This document shows, piece by piece, positions 57,491 through 64,000 of a stretch of DNA of 64,000 nucleotides. The stretch spans positions 116,588 to 180,587 of the forward strand of contig JBOGCH010000046.1 in NCBI GenBank assembly GCA_051656645.1, in the 5' to 3' direction. Source of the stretch: JBOGCH01 sp051656645. GTDB lineage: Bacteria > Bacteroidota > Bacteroidia > Bacteroidales > Marinifilaceae. A program made the translations under genes and the position numbers. The notes below the pieces were generated by a model. That model was given only the letters and a program-made list of their open reading frames with translations, was not told where the DNA came from and did no database searches. Numbering within the stretch: position 1 is the first letter of the stretch; each line of letters opens with the position of its first letter.

Positions 57491-57604
57491 TCACTGCGCT
57501 CGGTAAACTTCATCGAGCGTCTTACCATCGGCATCCTTCCACATTGTCCAACCATTACATGAACGGCCAACACAAAATGCAGCAGCCGTACTCGGACTAT
57601 TTAA
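57491..57604 (-). pseudogene. DUF4357 domain remnant
   Basis: A minus-strand frame of 37 codons with no start codon, stopped upstream by TGA (57605-57607), contains AAAFCVGRSCNGWTMW and, later, DGKTLDEVYR. This is the C-terminal pattern of DUF4357, a small domain usually attached to larger proteins (for example GIY-YIG nuclease-like or DUF262-type). No other part of such a gene is present, so it is the tail of a deleted gene. Recognition is by pattern memory only. Confidence 0.6.
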
Positions 57605-57639
57605 TCATTCTTATCTCCAAGATTGTTTATTTCCAAAAA

Positions 57640-57701
57640 CCTACTGGGAATACCGCGACCTCATCAACAAGCGCTTAAAGCACAGCGAGGATTACGAGTA
57701 A
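57640..57701 (+). pseudogene. Duplicated 3' end of the DUF4268 gene
   Basis: Sixty-two bases match 51656-51717, the end of the DUF4268 gene, at 60 positions, including the stop codon. The reading frame gives YWEYRDLINKRLKHSEDYE and a stop; the two changes are one silent and one Glu to Lys. Similarity ends abruptly on both sides. There is no start codon or upstream domain, so it is a fragment, and the near identity indicates a recent duplication or gene conversion. Confidence 0.85.
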
Positions 57702-57702
57702 C

Positions 57703-57743
57703 AAAAACAGGAGAAAAAGCAAGCTACTTTTTCTCCTGTTTTT
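57703..57743. terminator. Bidirectional terminator before the fic gene end
   Basis: A perfect 17-bp stem (57703-57719 with 57727-57743), 7-nt loop, A5 at one end and T5 at the other. It follows the DUF4268 fragment on the plus strand and the fic gene on the minus strand. Confidence 0.88.
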
Positions 57744-57776
57744 ATTGTTATGATAGTACGATATAAACCTATCCTC

Positions 57777-58616
57777 CTACAACGTTATGGAAACACCGTC
57801 TCCTATTGAGAATTCATGTCTACGTATCATCTCTTCAAGGTTACGCGTATGCTCCTCAAACATAAAATCCAAGAACAACTCGATATTGTCATGCTCCCTT
57901 GTGGCGATGAGAGCCTCTATATAAGCTGCTTTATTATCCTTATCAATAAGAGAAGGTATTACGCCAAACTCAAATTGCAACTGATTCATCAATAATCGAC
58001 ACATGCGCCCATTGCCATCCGCCCAGGGATGAATGGTTACCAAATGATAGTGCGCTTCAAAGCTAACTTTATAACAAGCCATTATCTGTTGGGATGTCAA
58101 AAGCTGTCGGGCTTGGTTTATTTTATCACACAACTCAGCTAATTTACCGGGAACTTTGGCATAATTCATATATGAGCGACCACCTGCTCCTGCCGTAACA
58201 TTAAATAAACGTAAATCCCCATTAGTAGACGAGAATTCGCCCAATGCCGTATTATAAACACCCCCGGTGTTTCTTAACACCAACGCAGAAAGCTCCTTTA
58301 ACATATCTACTGTTATCGGCGTGTGTGCGCGGGCAAAACAGATACTTTGTTCATAAGCTTTCTTCAAATCCAAATTCATCAGCTGTTCCATTATCGGTCG
58401 GCCCTTTACACTTATTCCCTCGTCAAACAATAACTGGTTTTCCACTTCCGTAATTGTTGAACCCTCAATAGCTGTAGAATGCGTTATCAGAGAATAGAGA
58501 TAAAATTTCTCATAGTCCAATTCACGGTCTATTCCTAATGCGCTAAAGCGCTCTATTGCTGATAATAATTTTTCTTCCCTATTCATACTTATATGGTCTA
58601 TTTCAATCTTGTCCAA
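57777..58616 (-). CDS. Fic-domain protein with N-terminal inhibitory motif
   Basis: A 279-residue cytoplasmic protein. The Fic active-site motif is intact: H196-PWADGNGR. Fic enzymes usually transfer AMP to a hydroxyl side chain of a target protein. An inhibitory helix motif (S/T-x-x-x-E-G) is present at S47 to E51-G52 (HSTAIEGS), which makes this a self-inhibited class II Fic protein. No antitoxin gene is adjacent; the inhibition is in cis. It lies among gene remnants, a typical setting for a mobile accessory gene. Target unknown. Confidence 0.92.
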   Translation of the reverse strand: MDKIEIDHISMNREEKLLSAIERFSALGIDRELDYEKFYLYSLITHSTAIEGSTITEVENQLLFDEGISVKGRPIMEQLMNLDLKKAYEQSICFARAHTPITVDMLKELSALVLRNTGGVYNTALGEFSSTNGDLRLFNVTAGAGGRSYMNYAKVPGKLAELCDKINQARQLLTSQQIMACYKVSFEAHYHLVTIHPWADGNGRMCRLLMNQLQFEFGVIPSLIDKDNKAAYIEALIATREHDNIELFLDFMFEEHTRNLEEMIRRHEFSIGDGVSITL

Positions 58617-58763
58617 AATAACTTATCTATTCAAAACACAATAATGAAATGATTATGTACCGATACTGCTCTTAATTAGCAGTCCGTACCAACAGTTAAT
58701 CGTATTACTTACACGCAGTCCTTGAACTGCGCTGTAAGTACAAATATACAACAAATTTATGCT

Positions 58764-58784
58764 GCCGGATAACTTTTATCCGGC
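58764..58784 (-). terminator. Hairpin at the end of the small unknown gene
   Basis: A perfect 9-bp stem (58764-58772 with 58776-58784, arm GCCGGATAA) with a 3-nt loop, overlapping the stop codon of the minus-strand gene. There is no clear T-run, so termination would be weak. Confidence 0.45.
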
Positions 58785-59096
58785 TTTGCCCTTCTTTCGG
58801 CATTTACGTTCCACGGTACGTTGAGCCCGTAATCGCGTCAGTGTCACGCGGGCGCTGTCGGGGTTGAGGTCAAAGTTCCATAAGTTTGCCAAGATTCGAG
58901 CAAGATCATGAGTTTTATTCTTTGGCCAGTCCAGAATAGGGGTTCCGCCTATTGGCTCAGTGAGGTCTAAAATCATGGTGTAAAACTCCGTTAAAGAGCC
59001 GTTCCATTTTCCGCTGCGATTATAAGCAAATTCTACCCATAAGCTCGATGTGCTACTAAGAGATAGACTCTTAGCTGCTAATTGTTTTGTTTTCAT
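58776..59096 (-). CDS. Small protein of unknown function
   Basis: A 106-residue, basic, probably soluble protein. I do not recognise the family. Its second half (LDWPKNKTHDLARILANLWN, then NPDSARVTLTRLRAQRTVERK) has a faint resemblance to the C-terminal part of RteC-type regulators of Bacteroides conjugative elements, which I cannot confirm by eye. Its base use is richer in G+C than the surrounding non-coding DNA, supporting a real gene. A hairpin overlaps its stop codon. It lies between Fic and a 0.9-kb gene-free stretch, in a likely accessory region. Confidence 0.5.
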   Translation of the reverse strand: MKTKQLAAKSLSLSSTSSLWVEFAYNRSGKWNGSLTEFYTMILDLTEPIGGTPILDWPKNKTHDLARILANLWNFDLNPDSARVTLTRLRAQRTVERKCRKKGKAG

Positions 59097-59293
59097 AATA
59101 AAGTTTTTAAGTTAAAAAAGAAGAATAGAGCGAGGGATGTGAAATGGTTTACCGCTTTGTTTTTTTGGCGCCCTCGCCGTTATATTTTTTGAATTCTGAA
59201 TGTTTTCCTTCATCTATTAAGGGATGGAGTGCTTTTCAATCGTCTTTTTTTGAGTATTCCCCACACAGTGCGCAACTGCATTTTAATGTATGG

Positions 59294-59349
59294 GCACAAT
59301 GAGGTAAAGGGAGTTTATTTAAACTCTCGAGAGGTTGTGCGCTTTACCT
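59294..59349. repeat. Nested inverted repeats
   Basis: GCACAA/TTGTGC (59294-59299, 59335-59340), AGGTAAAG/CTTTACCT (59302-59309, 59342-59349) and GAGTTTA/TAAACTC (59311-59317, 59320-59326). The first two pairs interlock and so cannot form together in one hairpin; alternative folds or a protein-binding array are possible. Confidence 0.5.
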
Positions 59350-59640
59350 TATTCTAGGTGCTTACACTAGTTTTAAAAATGTTGAAAATGGAATTACGGG
59401 TTGATGAGATGAGCGCATCAGTCAAAATTTTCCCTATAAAGGATTTGCTCGCGCGATAACAGTCACGGGGGTGTATTTCCGTATATATACAGTTAAAAAA
59501 TGCGTGGAATATAACAGATCTCGGAATTATTTTTGAAAAAAGTAATAATAACTACCATTTTGTCGTTTTACATGGCAAAAAAGGGGTAAACAGCGGCGTA
59601 GTAGGCATTAAATAAAAAAAACGTTGGTTTGGGGTTAGAT

Positions 59641-59735
59641 TGGGGTTTGTTCTACCTTTCGACTATGTTGGTTCTATTTTTCCACTTTCCTATAGAATAG
59701 AACCAACATGGAGCAAACATAGAGGAAACCGCGAG
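59641..59735. repeat. Palindromic element with 11-base phasing
   Basis: A 14-bp perfect stem (59665-59678 with 59696-59709, arm ATGTTGGTTCTATT) around a 17-nt loop, flanked by 11-base steps of related sequence (AACCAACATGG, AGCAAACATAG, AGGAAACC...). It belongs by structure, not by sequence, with the elements at 519-622, 13593-13763 and 33527-33597. Confidence 0.55.
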
Positions 59736-59946
59736 TTTACCGGGAGGGATTCCCTAACCACTAAATTGAGGGGAAATTAGTTATCGTAAAAAAAAATAGG
59801 TTTGTTCCTCACTTTTTTGTTAATGTGTTATTACTAAAAAGCGTTAACAGTTTTAGGGTCTATTTTGCCATTCACCCCTTGATTTTATTGAAAGCTGTTG
59901 TTAACGTTTTTACATACAACTTCGTAACAATCAGCATTTTACGCAT

Positions 59947-59978
59947 ATTGTTTATTTAATTTCAACATCTTATGTTTG
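59947..59978 (+). promoter_or_regulatory. Probable promoter of the DUF6266 pair
   Basis: ATTG (59947-59950), 20-base spacer, TATGTTTG (59971-59978, exact match to TAnnTTTG); 31 bases before the first start codon. Confidence 0.6.
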
Positions 59979-60009
59979 TGGTATAATAATTTAAACAACA
60001 TAAAACAGG

Positions 60010-60672
60010 ATGATGAAAATAGGTAAAGGAGTTCCGGAGTTAAGAGCGTTGGGCAAGGCCCGAGGACGGGTAGGAAATGTATGTTATTATATGCTCAACG
60101 GACAGTCTGTGGTGCGTTCACTTCCGGCTGTGACACGAGATCCTCGCACAGGGGCTCAAATAAATTGTAGAAATAAGTTTAGTTATATAACCAAATTGGG
60201 ATCGGTGTTTAAGTCGGTGATTCACGTGGGGTATGCATTTTCCCCACACGTTGGGATGAGTGCTTATAGCGCGTTTGTGAAGGAGAATATACGCAGGGTA
60301 ACAGTAGACGAGGTTCGTGGGGAGTGTGTGTTGAAGGCGCGGCAGTTGGTTTGCGCTGTGGGGGGAATGAGTGGGATGGTGCTTAGTGGCCGCTATTTGG
60401 CAGATGGGCACAGGTTGCAGCTACGAGTGGTGGAGCGTATAGGGATGTTGGATACTACGCGGTGTATGCTGGTTGTGTATGAGCCGGAGGAGTGTGGTGT
60501 AAAACTTTTCGATTTGGGATGTGCCAATACGCTACAGGAGTGTATGGTGGATTTACCAATACGTGTGCGTGCCCCAACGTTCCATGCGTATTGTTTTTGT
60601 ACGGATACCGTGAGTAAAAGCGGGTCCAATTCAAGTTATGTGGAGGTGGATAGAGGGGATTTATTAATCTAA
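60010..60672 (+). CDS. DUF6266 family protein, first copy
   Basis: A 220-residue protein matching DUF6266, a Bacteroidota family of unknown function. The family mark is an N-terminal segment with a basic GRVGNVCYYMLNGQSVVRSL followed by a P-x-T-x-x-Q-x-x-x-R-x-K-F pattern (PRTGAQINCRNKF). It has no signal peptide or membrane helix. Seven cysteines lie in the C-terminal two thirds, unusual for a small soluble protein. ATG codons at 60010 and 60013 are both possible. It is followed 12 bases later by a paralogue with only distant similarity. G+C is higher than in the rest of the window. Confidence 0.8.
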   Translation: MMKIGKGVPELRALGKARGRVGNVCYYMLNGQSVVRSLPAVTRDPRTGAQINCRNKFSYITKLGSVFKSVIHVGYAFSPHVGMSAYSAFVKENIRRVTVDEVRGECVLKARQLVCAVGGMSGMVLSGRYLADGHRLQLRVVERIGMLDTTRCMLVVYEPEECGVKLFDLGCANTLQECMVDLPIRVRAPTFHAYCFCTDTVSKSGSNSSYVEVDRGDLLI

Positions 60673-60684
60673 TACCATAATATT

Positions 60685-61311
60685 ATGGCAATTATAAGAA
60701 ACCCCTATGGGGATTTAAGAAAACGGTTAGGTAACACGGTTACACTAATCAACGATGGCGTGAACATTGTCCGCAAGATGCCGGGACAAGTAAGGGACGC
60801 AAAAACTCCGTTGCAAGTGCAACAGCGAGCCAAGTTTACAACGCTTACGCAGGTGGGCAAGGCATTGCAGCGCACCCTAGAGTTGGGCTATACGTTGCGG
60901 GTGACGCTTACGGGTCCGTTTGCGCAATTTATAAAGGTAAATAAGGAGTGTGTAACTATTTCGGCTATGAATCAGTGCACGGTGGATTATTCCAGGCTGA
61001 TTGTGAGTAAGGGCATTATGCCCAAATATTATTTGAGTGTTACGTATGATACGGATTTGAGTGAGTTTGTCTTTACGCAGGATCCTTATGTGTTTGATAA
61101 TAAGTACGAGCTGGATTCTACGGCTTACGCTACGTTGTACAACACGGCAGAGGGGCGCGAGTATTGCATTAAGCTTAAGGCAGTTGTGGCGGGGGGTGAG
61201 ACTACGGTGGGTTTGCCTACCGGATGGAGGAAGGAGGATGTAAAGGTGTATACGTTTACACGCAATGATAAGATGGACGTAAGTTCGGGGTCCCTGTATC
61301 ATGAGGTGTAA
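60685..61311 (+). CDS. DUF6266 family protein, second copy
   Basis: A 208-residue paralogue of the preceding gene. The same N-terminal pattern is present (KRLGNTVTLINDGVNIVRKM, then PLQVQQRAKFTTLTQVGKAL); the remainder is diverged but similar in length and predicted strands. Co-transcribed with the first copy (12-base gap). Function unknown. A G+C-rich hairpin separates it from the convergent M16 genes. Confidence 0.8.
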   Translation: MAIIRNPYGDLRKRLGNTVTLINDGVNIVRKMPGQVRDAKTPLQVQQRAKFTTLTQVGKALQRTLELGYTLRVTLTGPFAQFIKVNKECVTISAMNQCTVDYSRLIVSKGIMPKYYLSVTYDTDLSEFVFTQDPYVFDNKYELDSTAYATLYNTAEGREYCIKLKAVVAGGETTVGLPTGWRKEDVKVYTFTRNDKMDVSSGSLYHEV

Positions 61312-61350
61312 GGTGTAGCGGAGGGGCAAGGACATTAGGTGCATGTACGC

Positions 61351-61386
61351 CAACGCGCGTATCCCGAGTGTGGGGTACGCGCGTTG
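61351..61386. terminator. G+C-rich hairpin between convergent genes
   Basis: A 15-bp stem with one G-T pair (61351-61365 with 61372-61386) and a 6-nt loop. Neither side has a T-run, so it may be a weak terminator or an mRNA 3'-end stabiliser. Confidence 0.5.
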
Positions 61387-61407
61387 CGGTGACATACGGT
61401 GATGGGG

Positions 61408-62688
61408 TTATCCCACGGTTACGTAGTACATTTGGTCGAGATTTAAGTACTTGTTTGCCAGTTCCATGAGTTGGGCGGGTGTACAGGTGCTTATTTGCTC
61501 TATGATGTTGTGGTATATGTTGTTGTCCAAACCGTAGTTTAGTTTGTGCTTAAGGGTGTCGGACTGAGAGAATACGCCATCTAGCTCGCGTAGGAGTTCG
61601 CCGTGTAGAAAGTTTTTTACCAGTTGCAGTTCGTCCTCGCCAACAAGTTCGGTTTGCAGTTTGGTGATTTCTTTTTGCACTTCGCTGATGGTTGCTTCGG
61701 CGTATTGTGCATTAACATCGGTTGCAATACCCCAGTATCCGCACAGTGGCATGGATACGTTAAAGGAGTTGATGCCGTAGGTGTATCCTTTTTCCTCGCG
61801 TATGTTGGACATTAGACGTGAGCCGAAGTATCCGCCTAAAATGGTGTTTAGGAGCTGGAAACGGGCATAGTCGGGGTCTGTGAGTATAAGTCCCAGCTTA
61901 CCTATGCGTATGCTTGTTTGCACGGCATCGGGTTTGTGGATGTTGTAGTGTCCCGGGGCGGCAGGGTTTATGTCTCTGTGTGGCGCTTGGGCTACAAGGG
62001 GCGTTGCCGGTAGGGATCCGAAGTGTTGATGCAGTTGTTGCAGAATGGTGTCGTCTACGTTACCGGACACCATGATGCGGCAGTTGCCGGCGTTGATGTG
62101 GTTGGCGTAGAATTGTAGGAGCTCGTCACGGTTTACGTTTTCATAGTCGGCGGCACTGATAACGTCCGCGTAGGGATGTTTGTCGCCAAAGAGAAGTTTG
62201 GTAAATTCTTTGCGTGCTATGTATCCTGTCTTTTCCTTTTGTACCAGGTATTGCTGACGTTTGTTGCGTAGGTATACGTCCAGTTCCTTTTGAGGGATGG
62301 TGGAGTTGGCTAGCATGTCGCCAAGAATGGATATGGTGTTGTTGGCGTATTTGTTAAGGGATATAAGACTAAGTTCGGATTTGTTCATGCCACAGTTGTA
62401 GTCCACGTATGAGCCGTAGTAGTCCATTGCCTCTGCTATTTGCTCTGCGGTTTGCGTTGTTGTGCCTTCGTTGAGCATGTTTATGGTTGTTGAGGCAATG
62501 AGTGGTTTTGGCTGATAGGTGGCACCGGCTTCAAAGAGGAGGTCTATTTTAAAAACTTCCTGGTTTGGATCGGTGGTGGTGTACACGTTTATCCCGTTGG
62601 GCAGTGTAAAGTGCTCATAAGGGAGTACGGAGGGTATGCTTAGCGCTGAGAGTGCCGGGGCGTGTTGCCTGTTTGGTGTGTTACTCAT
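61408..62688 (-). CDS. M16-family peptidase-like protein, non-catalytic partner
   Basis: A 426-residue protein of the M16 (insulinase/processing peptidase) fold. Where active members have HXXEH, this one has LIASTTINMLNEGT, so the zinc site is missing. The rest of the fold is kept, including NIREEKGYTYGINSF in the second half. In M16B peptidases an active and an inactive subunit pair, and the catalytic partner is encoded immediately upstream with a 4-base overlap, so a heterodimer is likely. No signal peptide is evident. Confidence 0.9.
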   Translation of the reverse strand: MSNTPNRQHAPALSALSIPSVLPYEHFTLPNGINVYTTTDPNQEVFKIDLLFEAGATYQPKPLIASTTINMLNEGTTTQTAEQIAEAMDYYGSYVDYNCGMNKSELSLISLNKYANNTISILGDMLANSTIPQKELDVYLRNKRQQYLVQKEKTGYIARKEFTKLLFGDKHPYADVISAADYENVNRDELLQFYANHINAGNCRIMVSGNVDDTILQQLHQHFGSLPATPLVAQAPHRDINPAAPGHYNIHKPDAVQTSIRIGKLGLILTDPDYARFQLLNTILGGYFGSRLMSNIREEKGYTYGINSFNVSMPLCGYWGIATDVNAQYAEATISEVQKEITKLQTELVGEDELQLVKNFLHGELLRELDGVFSQSDTLKHKLNYGLDNNIYHNIIEQISTCTPAQLMELANKYLNLDQMYYVTVG

Positions 62689-63923
62689 CGTTTTAAATAG
62701 TGTAAGGTGGAACAGTTGTTTGGGTTAAAAAGCTGGCGCGCGTGTTCTTTAAGCTTTGGCAATGTTATGTTGCGGTAGCTTTGCGCCTCGCTGTTAATGA
62801 GTTCCAAGTTGCCCAGGAATTCAAAGAATGCCAAGTTTGTGGCTTTTCCCTGATAGTTTATTTCACTGTAGCATATACGCGCTTCGGTTTTGTTTATTAC
62901 CTTTTCAATTTCGCGTTGTGTGATAGGGTTTTCTATGAAACGCTCTATTTCTTGGTTAATTGCTTGCTCAGCATCTGCTACAGAGACTCCGTCTAGCAGC
63001 TTTCCGCTAAATATGAAGAGTCCCGGATCCATGTCGCCGGTTACGTAGGCGTCCAGACCTGAGAAGAGGTTGCTGTTTTTGACTAGGTTTACGTATAGGC
63101 GGGAGGATTGTCCGTTGGATAGTATGTCGGAGATGATGTCACAGGCGTAGAAGTTCTCAGTGTCCCTGGCGCCCATGTGGAATGCTTTGTAAATGGCATC
63201 GGCGGGTACGTTGTTGTCGGGTACAATGAGTTGTCGGGCCTCTGTTTGTTGTGGCTCGGCAAGGATTTGTGGTTTTACAAATGTGGTGGGCGGAATGTCG
63301 CCAAACCATTTGTTTACCAGCTCTAGCGCCTTTTGGGGTTCAATGTTTCCGCTTATGGATACAATGGCATTGTTTGGGGCGTAGAAGTTGTGGAAGAATG
63401 TTTCTACATCGTTCAGTGTGGCTGTTTCTATGTCCTCAATGGATTTGCCTATGGTGGCCCACTTGTAGGGGTGGGTTTTGTAGGCTAGCGGACGGAGTTT
63501 TAACCAAATGTCTCCGTAGGGATTGTTGAGGTAGCGCTGTTTGTACTCCTCAATAACCACTTGTTTCTGAACGTCCAGGGCTTGCTGGGAGAAGTTTAAA
63601 CTCAGCATACGGTCGGATTCCAGCCACAGTGCTGTTTCTATGTTGTGGGCAGGAATGGTTATGTAGTAGTTGGTATAGTCGTTTGTGGTGTATGCGTTAC
63701 TGTCGCCTCCTGCCAGCTGTACGTGCATGTCGTAGTCCGGGATGTTTAGGGAGCCGCCAAACATGAGATGCTCAAATAGATGGGCAAAACCGGTGCGGTG
63801 CTCTTGCTCGTTGCGCGCGCCTACTTTGTAGAGCACGTTTACGGATACGAAAGGGGTACCTAGGTCGTGGTTACAAATTACGGTAAGTCCGTTATCGAGT
63901 ACGTTACGTGTATATTTAATCAT
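62685..63923 (-). CDS. M16-family zinc peptidase, catalytic subunit
   Basis: A 412-residue zinc peptidase with the inverted zinc motif HLFEH (GFAHLFEHLMFGGS, about residues 44-57) and the downstream glutamate region typical of M16. No signal peptide is seen, so it is probably cytoplasmic or exported without a classical signal. Its stop overlaps the start of the non-catalytic partner (ATGA), and its own start overlaps the stop of the gene before it, so at least three genes are translationally coupled. Peptide substrate unknown. Confidence 0.95.
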   Translation of the reverse strand: MIKYTRNVLDNGLTVICNHDLGTPFVSVNVLYKVGARNEQEHRTGFAHLFEHLMFGGSLNIPDYDMHVQLAGGDSNAYTTNDYTNYYITIPAHNIETALWLESDRMLSLNFSQQALDVQKQVVIEEYKQRYLNNPYGDIWLKLRPLAYKTHPYKWATIGKSIEDIETATLNDVETFFHNFYAPNNAIVSISGNIEPQKALELVNKWFGDIPPTTFVKPQILAEPQQTEARQLIVPDNNVPADAIYKAFHMGARDTENFYACDIISDILSNGQSSRLYVNLVKNSNLFSGLDAYVTGDMDPGLFIFSGKLLDGVSVADAEQAINQEIERFIENPITQREIEKVINKTEARICYSEINYQGKATNLAFFEFLGNLELINSEAQSYRNITLPKLKEHARQLFNPNNCSTLHYLKR

Positions 63924-64000
63924 TCTTGATCCATTTTTAGGTTTGCCAGGCGAGAGGTGGTAGCATTAAAGTCTGAGATAAGGTCTTGGAATATTTGGCT
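63920..64000 (-). CDS. C-terminal end of an unidentified protein, cut by the window
   Basis: The last 26 codons and stop of a minus-strand gene (ending ...TTSRLANLKMDQE). The TGA at 63920-63922 overlaps the ATG of the M16 peptidase by three bases, the arrangement expected of co-translated operon genes. Too little sequence is present to name the product. Confidence 0.65.
   Translation of the reverse strand, partial: SQIFQDLISDFNATTSRLANLKMDQE

Larger units (their letters stand above)
59097..60009. other. Gene-free, structure-rich stretch
   Basis: About 0.9 kb with no credible gene. It contains several dyads: GCGAGGG/CCCTCGC (59130-59136, 59171-59177), nested repeats at 59294-59349, a 14-bp hairpin at 59665-59709 inside an 11-base-phased element, and the promoter of the first DUF6266 gene at the right end. 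The strand composition bias of the window changes sign in or just before this stretch. Only one loosely DnaA-box-like 9-mer (TTTTCCACT near 59679) was seen. Confidence 0.55.

Noticed and set aside
57640..57701. A second DUF4268 gene
   Set aside because: Only the last 20 codons are present, without start codon or upstream similarity.
58617..58775. tRNA-like or attenuator structure upstream of fic
   Set aside because: There are imperfect hairpins (for example near 58709-58740), but no T-loop or acceptor stem of a tRNA and no stable terminator.

Overview
The window looks like a chromosomal segment from a Bacteroidales-type bacterium (phylum Bacteroidota). The support is an A+T-rich sequence, Bacteroidota-style promoters (TTTG, about 19 bases, then TAnnTTTG; clearest before the HU and adenylate kinase genes), and families largely confined to this phylum: Mfa/Fim fimbrillins, DUF3575, DUF5119, DUF4492 before cydA, DUF5690 beside phosphonate genes, DUF6266, and a glycogen synthase/phosphorylase fusion. 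No rRNA, tRNA, insertion sequence, prophage or CRISPR array was seen.

Layout. 1-382: 3' end of formate-tetrahydrofolate ligase. 0.7-9 kb: respiration. A quinol nitric oxide reductase (minus strand) faces a tightly packed plus-strand run lutABC - DUF4492 - cydAB, which reads as lactate oxidation feeding a cytochrome bd oxidase. 9.1-13.4 kb: an IclR regulator followed by a large secreted di-CXXCH protein with a beta-propeller and a C-terminal SUMF1-like domain, resembling the hydrazine synthase alpha family. 14-22.4 kb: housekeeping genes (adk, a thiol peroxidase, recA) and three exported peptidases (S9, M49-like, M3). 22.5-33.1 kb: a five-gene glycogen operon (branching enzyme, debranching enzyme, GT4, GH57, GT3-GT35 fusion). 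33.8-37.9 kb: folC, an O6-alkylguanine methyltransferase, a CPA2 antiporter. 38.1-43.5 kb: a four-gene type V fimbrial cluster. 43.6-46.8 kb: fbp, an rRNA/tRNA methyltransferase, HU, trxB. 46.8-48 kb: a long gene-free stretch ending in a strong orphan terminator. 48-51.7 kb: yggS, a DHOD-like protein, a transglutaminase-like lipoprotein, DUF4268. 51.8-57.4 kb: a 2-aminoethylphosphonate operon (transporter, phnX, phnW, porin) with a divergent unrecognised protein that is probably its regulator. 57.4-60 kb: gene remnants, a Fic protein, a small unknown gene and 0.9 kb of structured non-coding DNA. 60-64 kb: two DUF6266 paralogues and a pair of M16 peptidases.

Three things stand out beyond the gene list. 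First, several intergenic regions carry palindromic elements built from 11-base units with different sequences at each locus (519-622, 13593-13763, 33527-33597, 59641-59735). Second, base composition changes abruptly near 58.6-60 kb: the plus strand is C-rich before and G-rich after, whichever strand is coding, as expected at a replication origin. Third, an uncharacterised protein beside the phosphonate operon has a clean inverted repeat (56464-56490) just upstream of its start.
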